Below are positions 60,611 through 64,000 of a stretch of DNA of 64,000 bases, one piece after another. The stretch is from Phenylobacterium sp. NIBR 498073 (GTDB lineage: Bacteria; Pseudomonadota; Alphaproteobacteria; Caulobacterales; Caulobacteraceae). The stretch is from contig NZ_CP114599.1 in NCBI RefSeq assembly GCF_027286305.1, positions 1,364,001 to 1,428,000 of the forward strand, given 5' to 3'. The notes under the pieces were generated by a model. The model was not told the origin of the DNA and searched no databases. It worked only from the letters and a program-made list of their open reading frames with translations. The position numbers and the translations under genes were made by a program. Numbering within the stretch: position 1 is the stretch's first letter; every line of letters starts with the position of its first letter.

Positions 60611-60890
60611 CGCCCGGGATCGGGGCCCTGGGGCGGACACCCCTCGGCGCGCCTGCGGACTCTCGGGGTCCGCCGGTGCTTGACCCCAAAGTCAGTCGCG
60701 CAGCGTCCGACCGAACATTTCGCCATATTTACTTGCGCAAACACGATTATTGGCGCATTGATCGCACTCAAAATTCGCTCAGGTTCGCTTGGCGCTGACC
60801 CCGAAATCAAGAATTTCGGTCCCGTTTTAGCAAAAGTTCCTCCTCGAAAATTTGATGCTTGCGCCTAGCTCGCGCGCATAAACCTTTGCC
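60611..60890. other. AT-richer intergenic region with a palindrome
   Basis: About 280 bp, clearly less G+C-rich than most of the window. It contains CCGAAAT (60801-60807) and ATTTCGG (60813-60819) around a 5-base loop, with TTTT starting six bases later. This could be a weak terminator or an operator for the downstream cluster. I see no gene here. Confidence 0.5.
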
Positions 60891-61208
60891 TTGAGGTGGG
60901 TGATCTTTGCGAACGACAACATTCATTCGGTTCAATCGCCAAGTGGACGGGGGCCGACTGATCCTCCAACCGGGCGGGCGTCTACGGCGGCGGCCCGCCC
61001 TGCAATCTGCGACCGCTCACCGGGCGTGAATTTCAGATACCGAGCCGCCCGCGAGGCGGTGCTCAGCGACATTCTTGCGCGCGACCCACGGGCCAGCCTG
61101 CACGACATCCGACACGCCCACCCCAGCCTTCGGCACATATCGCAGGACCAACTGGGCCTAAGGGTCGGCCGCCTGCTGGAAAGGCGGGGCGCCGATGACC
61201 TCAAATAG
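60891..61208 (+). CDS. Small hypothetical protein
   Basis: A 105-residue frame. The first 45 residues are low-complexity Pro/Arg/Thr-rich; the rest is a helical, basic domain (FRYRAAREAVLSDILARDPRASLHDIRHAHPSL) that could bind nucleic acid. The true start may be inside; TTG at 60891 or GTG at 60900 are candidates without a clean ribosome site. It begins a co-directional run with the 74-residue, DUF6481 and IF-1 genes. Confidence 0.5.
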   Translation: MRWVIFANDNIHSVQSPSGRGPTDPPTGRASTAAARPAICDRSPGVNFRYRAAREAVLSDILARDPRASLHDIRHAHPSLRHISQDQLGLRVGRLLERRGADDLK

Positions 61209-61222
61209 CTGGAGCCGCCGTG

Positions 61223-61447
61223 ATGGACATTAACGTTCCCGTGGAACCCGCACTCGAAAAGCTGCGCCTGAGGGCGGAGGAATACAGAGCCCGGGCGAGC
61301 CAGGCCTCGGCCGCCGCCCGTGACGCCACGCTGGACCGGGTTCGTGAGCAGCATCAGACCGCCGCCGACACCTGGACGGATCTGGCCTGCGCCGAGGACG
61401 GGCGCCTCGCTTCCCGCCTCGCCCGTATTGCCGAAGGCGCCAAATGA
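61223..61447 (+). CDS. Small hypothetical protein upstream of the DUF6481 gene
   Basis: A 74-residue protein, mostly helical and charged, with many Ala, Arg and Glu (LEKLRLRAEEYRARASQASAAARD). GGAG stands at 61210-61213. Its stop overlaps the start of the next gene by ATGA, so they are translationally coupled. No family is recognised. Confidence 0.65.
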   Translation: MDINVPVEPALEKLRLRAEEYRARASQASAAARDATLDRVREQHQTAADTWTDLACAEDGRLASRLARIAEGAK

Positions 61448-61803
61448 ACACGACCGACATAACAACCTACGCCGATCGCTTGAAAGCCGCCCAAGCCGCG
61501 CGAAAGGCCATGCTCGCCAAATTCCGGCCGAGGGTCGCGGCGCCCGCCGCCGCCGCCATCGACCGTTCCGCTCGCAAGGCCGCCGCCCTTGTCGTGGTGC
61601 GCGCCGAGCGCGAGGCGGCGAAGAGCGCCAGACGGGAGGCCGCAGCGCTCGCCCTGCAGCACGCCCATGAAGCTGCCGAAGCGTCGGCCGCCGCCGAGCT
61701 CGGCGCCAAACGCGCCGCGCGGAAGGAGCGCAAGTCGCTGAGCCAAGCGGAAGCCAAGGCCAAGCGTGACGCCCGCTACGCGGCGCGCAAGGCCCGTAAG
61801 TAG
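61444..61803 (+). CDS. DUF6481-like basic helical protein
   Basis: A 119-residue, very Arg/Lys/Ala-rich coiled-coil protein ([20 protein letters not shown], then repeated [15 protein letters not shown]). The N-terminal LAKFRPR and the Lys/Arg tail match what I recall of DUF6481. These proteins often lie near cold-shock or translation genes. Overlaps the previous gene and precedes the IF-1 paralogue by 19 bp. The role is unknown, possibly RNA or ribosome binding. Confidence 0.65.
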   Translation: MNTTDITTYADRLKAAQAARKAMLAKFRPRVAAPAAAAIDRSARKAAALVVVRAEREAAKSARREAAALALQHAHEAAEASAAAELGAKRAARKERKSLSQAEAKAKRDARYAARKARK

Positions 61804-61822
61804 TCAAGAGTCGAGGATAGTC

Positions 61823-62095
61823 ATGGCCAAAGAAGAACCCGTCGAATTCGACGGTCAGATCACCGAGCTTTTGCCGGAAGGACGATTTCGCGTACGCCTG
61901 GAGAACGACCACGAGATCCTGGCCTATACGGCCGGCAAGATGCGAAAGAACCGGATCCGCTCCATGGTCGGCGACAGGGTCACCGTGGAGATGACGCCTT
62001 ACGACATGAACCGCGGCCGAATTACCTTCCGGCACCGCGACACCGCGCCCAGGGCGGGCGGGGGGGCGGGCCGTCCGCAGTTCAGGCGGCGCTAG
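61823..62095 (+). CDS. infA: Translation initiation factor IF-1, paralogue with basic tail
   Basis: A 90-residue S1/OB-fold protein. [20 protein letters not shown] starts an IF-1 domain, followed by [44 protein letters not shown] and TFRHR, close to the IF-1 core. A basic, glycine-rich tail of about 18 residues follows, absent from standard 72-residue IF-1. Alphaproteobacteria often have a second infA with cold-shock-type genes; this looks like that copy. The ATG at 61823 fits the fold. It is the last gene of the small cluster. Confidence 0.88.
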   Translation: MAKEEPVEFDGQITELLPEGRFRVRLENDHEILAYTAGKMRKNRIRSMVGDRVTVEMTPYDMNRGRITFRHRDTAPRAGGGAGRPQFRRR

Positions 62096-62517
62096 CAAAA
62101 GCCGCGGCCGACGCGCTGCAGACCTTCGGATTTGAACCGCAGCGCTAGCTCAAGGGCCATCGAGCGCAGCATTGCGCTCGACCGCGCCCGTCTTTGCGAC
62201 GTCCCCATGAAACGGATCGATCTGCGCAGACTTGAGGTGCAGCTCATCGATAGGCGCTGGCTTGGCCTCGACGAAGACGTTCATCCAACCGGACATACGC
62301 CCAGTTCCGTTTTACATCTCGGAGTCTTCGTCTCCTCCTGCCGCCCATCCGACCTACCGACAAGCGAGTTGCACCCTCGGGGCGGCAGGGCGTCTGAGCG
62401 AACGTCACGTCCCCAGCAGCCTTTGGCGCCTTGGGCTGGTAGGGCGAACTGAACCTTGCAGAACGTTGCGCGCTGCGTCATCGAAGGGAAGGGCCACCAG
62501 CAGGGAAGTCGCGCGCC
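62096..62517. other. Intergenic region before the carbonic anhydrase gene
   Basis: About 420 bp. A plus-strand frame from 62132 or 62208 runs to 62452, but without a recognised domain, a good ribosome site or codon bias. No clear hairpin. I do not call a gene here. Confidence 0.5.
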
Positions 62518-63183
62518 ATGCCGAAGTTCGCCGCGGGCGTAGTAAAATTTCAGCACGACGTTTTTCCCGGCAACGCCGCGCTATTTGAGAAGTTGGCCGA
62601 GGGCCAGGCGCCTGAGGCCCTGTTCATCACCTGCTCCGATTCTCGGATCGAGACAGGCATGCTGACCCAGAGCCAACCGGGCGACCTGTTTATCGTCCGG
62701 AACGCCGGCAATATCGTGCCTCCCCACACCAACGAGACTGGGAGCACAACGGCTGCCATCGAGTATGCGTGCATCGCTTTGAACGTCCCTCACATCGTCA
62801 TCTGCGGCCACACCCAATGCGGCGCAATGCATGGCGCCATGCACCTAGAGGGGCTCGGCGAGCTACCTCACGTCAAAGAGTGGTTGTCCTATGCCAGGGC
62901 CGCCGTCGAGATCACGAACGAACTGGGCAAGAATCTGGACGAGCGCGCTCGCAGCCTGATGCTCTTGGAACAGAACGTCATTCTTCAGCTGACGCACCTG
63001 CGAACGCATCCGGCTGTGGCGGTGCGGCTCGCCCGGGGCGACCTGCGACTGCACGGCTGGGTGTACGACATCGTCGACGGGGAGGTGTACGCTTTGGACG
63101 AAGCTGGAAAGAGCTTTGAGCCCGTCAGCCAACGCTACGCGGCTGAGGTGGCGAAGCATCTGGCGCTCCACACCCACAATTAG
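62518..63183 (+). CDS. can: Beta-class carbonic anhydrase
   Basis: A 221-residue zinc enzyme that interconverts CO2 and bicarbonate. The ligands C39, D41 (CSDSR), H98 and C101 (GHTQCG) are all present, with R43 forming the usual dyad with D41. NAGNIVPPH and the C-terminal region LHGWVYDIVDGEVYAL agree with the beta class. No signal peptide, so cytoplasmic. Stand-alone gene; it may supply bicarbonate for carboxylases. Confidence 0.95.
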   Translation: MPKFAAGVVKFQHDVFPGNAALFEKLAEGQAPEALFITCSDSRIETGMLTQSQPGDLFIVRNAGNIVPPHTNETGSTTAAIEYACIALNVPHIVICGHTQCGAMHGAMHLEGLGELPHVKEWLSYARAAVEITNELGKNLDERARSLMLLEQNVILQLTHLRTHPAVAVRLARGDLRLHGWVYDIVDGEVYALDEAGKSFEPVSQRYAAEVAKHLALHTHN

Positions 63184-63311
63184 ACCGTGGGGGCTTGGCC
63201 CACATCTTTCGGCTTGGCTGGAACCTCACGCGCTCGCTTGCGATCCGCGGACGACCAAGGTCTTCTCGGCCTCGTTCAGGCGTCCCGAGCCGTCAGTTCT
63301 GTTCGAGGCGA

Positions 63312-64000
63312 CTAGGACTTCGTCATGGCCTGGAACACACTGGCCAGCTTCTTGACCGCGACCTCGATCTCGTCGGGCGTGTAGGCGGCGAAACCCATCA
63401 GAAAGCCGGGAGGGCCGCCGTCGCCGGCGTAGAGCCCTGATAGCCCGAGCAGCTCGATCCCGGCTCGCCGCGCTGCTTGGACGACCGCGCCTTCGGAGAG
63501 GCCGCAGGTCAGCAGACAGGGCATCTGAAGGCCTCCCGCCGGAGGCTGGGCCTCGACGAAATCCGACAGGTGCGTTGCGACGAGGTCGACCAGGACGCCC
63601 AGCCGTTCGGCGTAGACGCCGCGCATGGATCGGACATGCGCGCCGAAGTGCCCGCCTTCCATGAACCGCGCGAGCGTCAGTTGCGCGATCGGGGCGGAAT
63701 GCCCGTCAAGCAGGGTGCGGGCCACCGTCATCGGCTCCACGAGTTGGGGCGGGAGCACGACGTAGGCGATCCGCAGTCCGGGGAAGAGGGACTTGGTGAA
63801 GGTGCCGACATAGAGGGTCCGGTCGTGCGGATCGAGGCCCTGAGCGCAGGCCGTCGGTTTGCCGGCGTAGTGGAACTCGCTGTCGTAGTCGTCCTCGATG
63901 ATCCAGGCCTGCCGCCGGGCCGCCCACTCGATAAGCGCCAGGCGGCGATCGAGCGACAGCGTCGCCCCGGTCGGGAACTGATGGGAAGGCGTAAGAAACA
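63312..64000 (-). CDS. MocR/PdxR-type GntR regulator, aminotransferase part (5' end missing)
   Basis: The C-terminal 229 codons of a PLP-fold regulator; the start lies beyond the window. EDDYDSEFHYAGKP and GTFTKSLFPGLRIAYVVLP contain the PLP-binding Asp-Tyr region and the Schiff-base Lys. The opening TPSHQFPTGATLS is typical of MocR proteins, which join a GntR winged helix to an aminotransferase domain and regulate vitamin B6, GABA or taurine genes. The DNA-binding half is outside this window. Confidence 0.88.
   Translation of the reverse strand, partial: FLTPSHQFPTGATLSLDRRLALIEWAARRQAWIIEDDYDSEFHYAGKPTACAQGLDPHDRTLYVGTFTKSLFPGLRIAYVVLPPQLVEPMTVARTLLDGHSAPIAQLTLARFMEGGHFGAHVRSMRGVYAERLGVLVDLVATHLSDFVEAQPPAGGLQMPCLLTCGLSEGAVVQAARRAGIELLGLSGLYAGDGGPPGFLMGFAAYTPDEIEVAVKKLASVFQAMTKS

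Overview
The window reads as a chromosome segment of a G+C-rich alphaproteobacterium of the Caulobacterales (Caulobacter/Phenylobacterium type). The main reason is a histidine kinase at 16172-18703 that matches PleC, the cell-cycle kinase of Caulobacter, in length, architecture and in the phospho-accepting histidine falling at residue 610. The codon bias, the split methionine synthase and a subclass B3 metallo-beta-lactamase inside the methionine operon also fit.

Layout. 1-2.2 kb: end of a PepSY protein and a PhoP/PhoQ-like two-component pair. 2.3-7.7 kb: an unknown helical protein and the cytochrome c maturation genes ccmI-ccmE-ccmF-ccmH, joined by ATGA overlaps. 7.9-14.6 kb: an HtrA/DegP protease, a second two-component pair, and glnE. 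14.7-16.2 kb: an ECF sigma factor, a one-TM protein and a CnrX/CpxP-like periplasmic sensor. 16.2-22.2 kb: pleC, pepN and a divergent ompW-like gene behind an FNR-type box. 22.4-28.8 kb: an unknown protein, two acyl-CoA dehydrogenases, a glycosyltransferase and a VWA protein. 28.9-35.7 kb: a TonB receptor, CsbD, EttA, a DODA-type dioxygenase, an MFS exporter and a 43-residue P-loop ORF. 35.7-43.3 kb: a 2-hydroxyacid dehydrogenase and a methionine-cycle operon (ArsR-methyltransferase regulator, metF, metallo-beta-lactamase, metH in two pieces) behind a perfect palindromic operator.

43.3-48.4 kb is an accessory patch, visibly less G+C-rich over part of its length: a one-TM unknown, an orphan HsdR-N-type nuclease-fold protein, an HNH endonuclease coupled to an unknown protein, a small acidic protein, a duplicated terminase-small-subunit-like protein, and exact 45-bp repeats. 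48.4-55.3 kb holds envelope genes: cyclophilin, a clipped FixP-like cytochrome, a CAP protein, a nitroreductase, a glycine-zipper lipoprotein, a single-chain adenylation/carrier/membrane-acyltransferase fusion, and MipA. 55.7-58.7 kb: an MFS/cupin pair divergent from a LysR regulator. 58.8-64 kb: small unknown genes, a DUF6481/IF-1 cluster, a beta-carbonic anhydrase and the end of a MocR-type regulator.

The two most interesting items are the 869-residue fusion at 51724-54333, which puts the logic of a Dlt-type envelope acylation pathway on one chain, and the self-regulated methionine operon that carries a metallo-beta-lactamase. I saw no tRNA, rRNA, CRISPR array, integrase or transposase.
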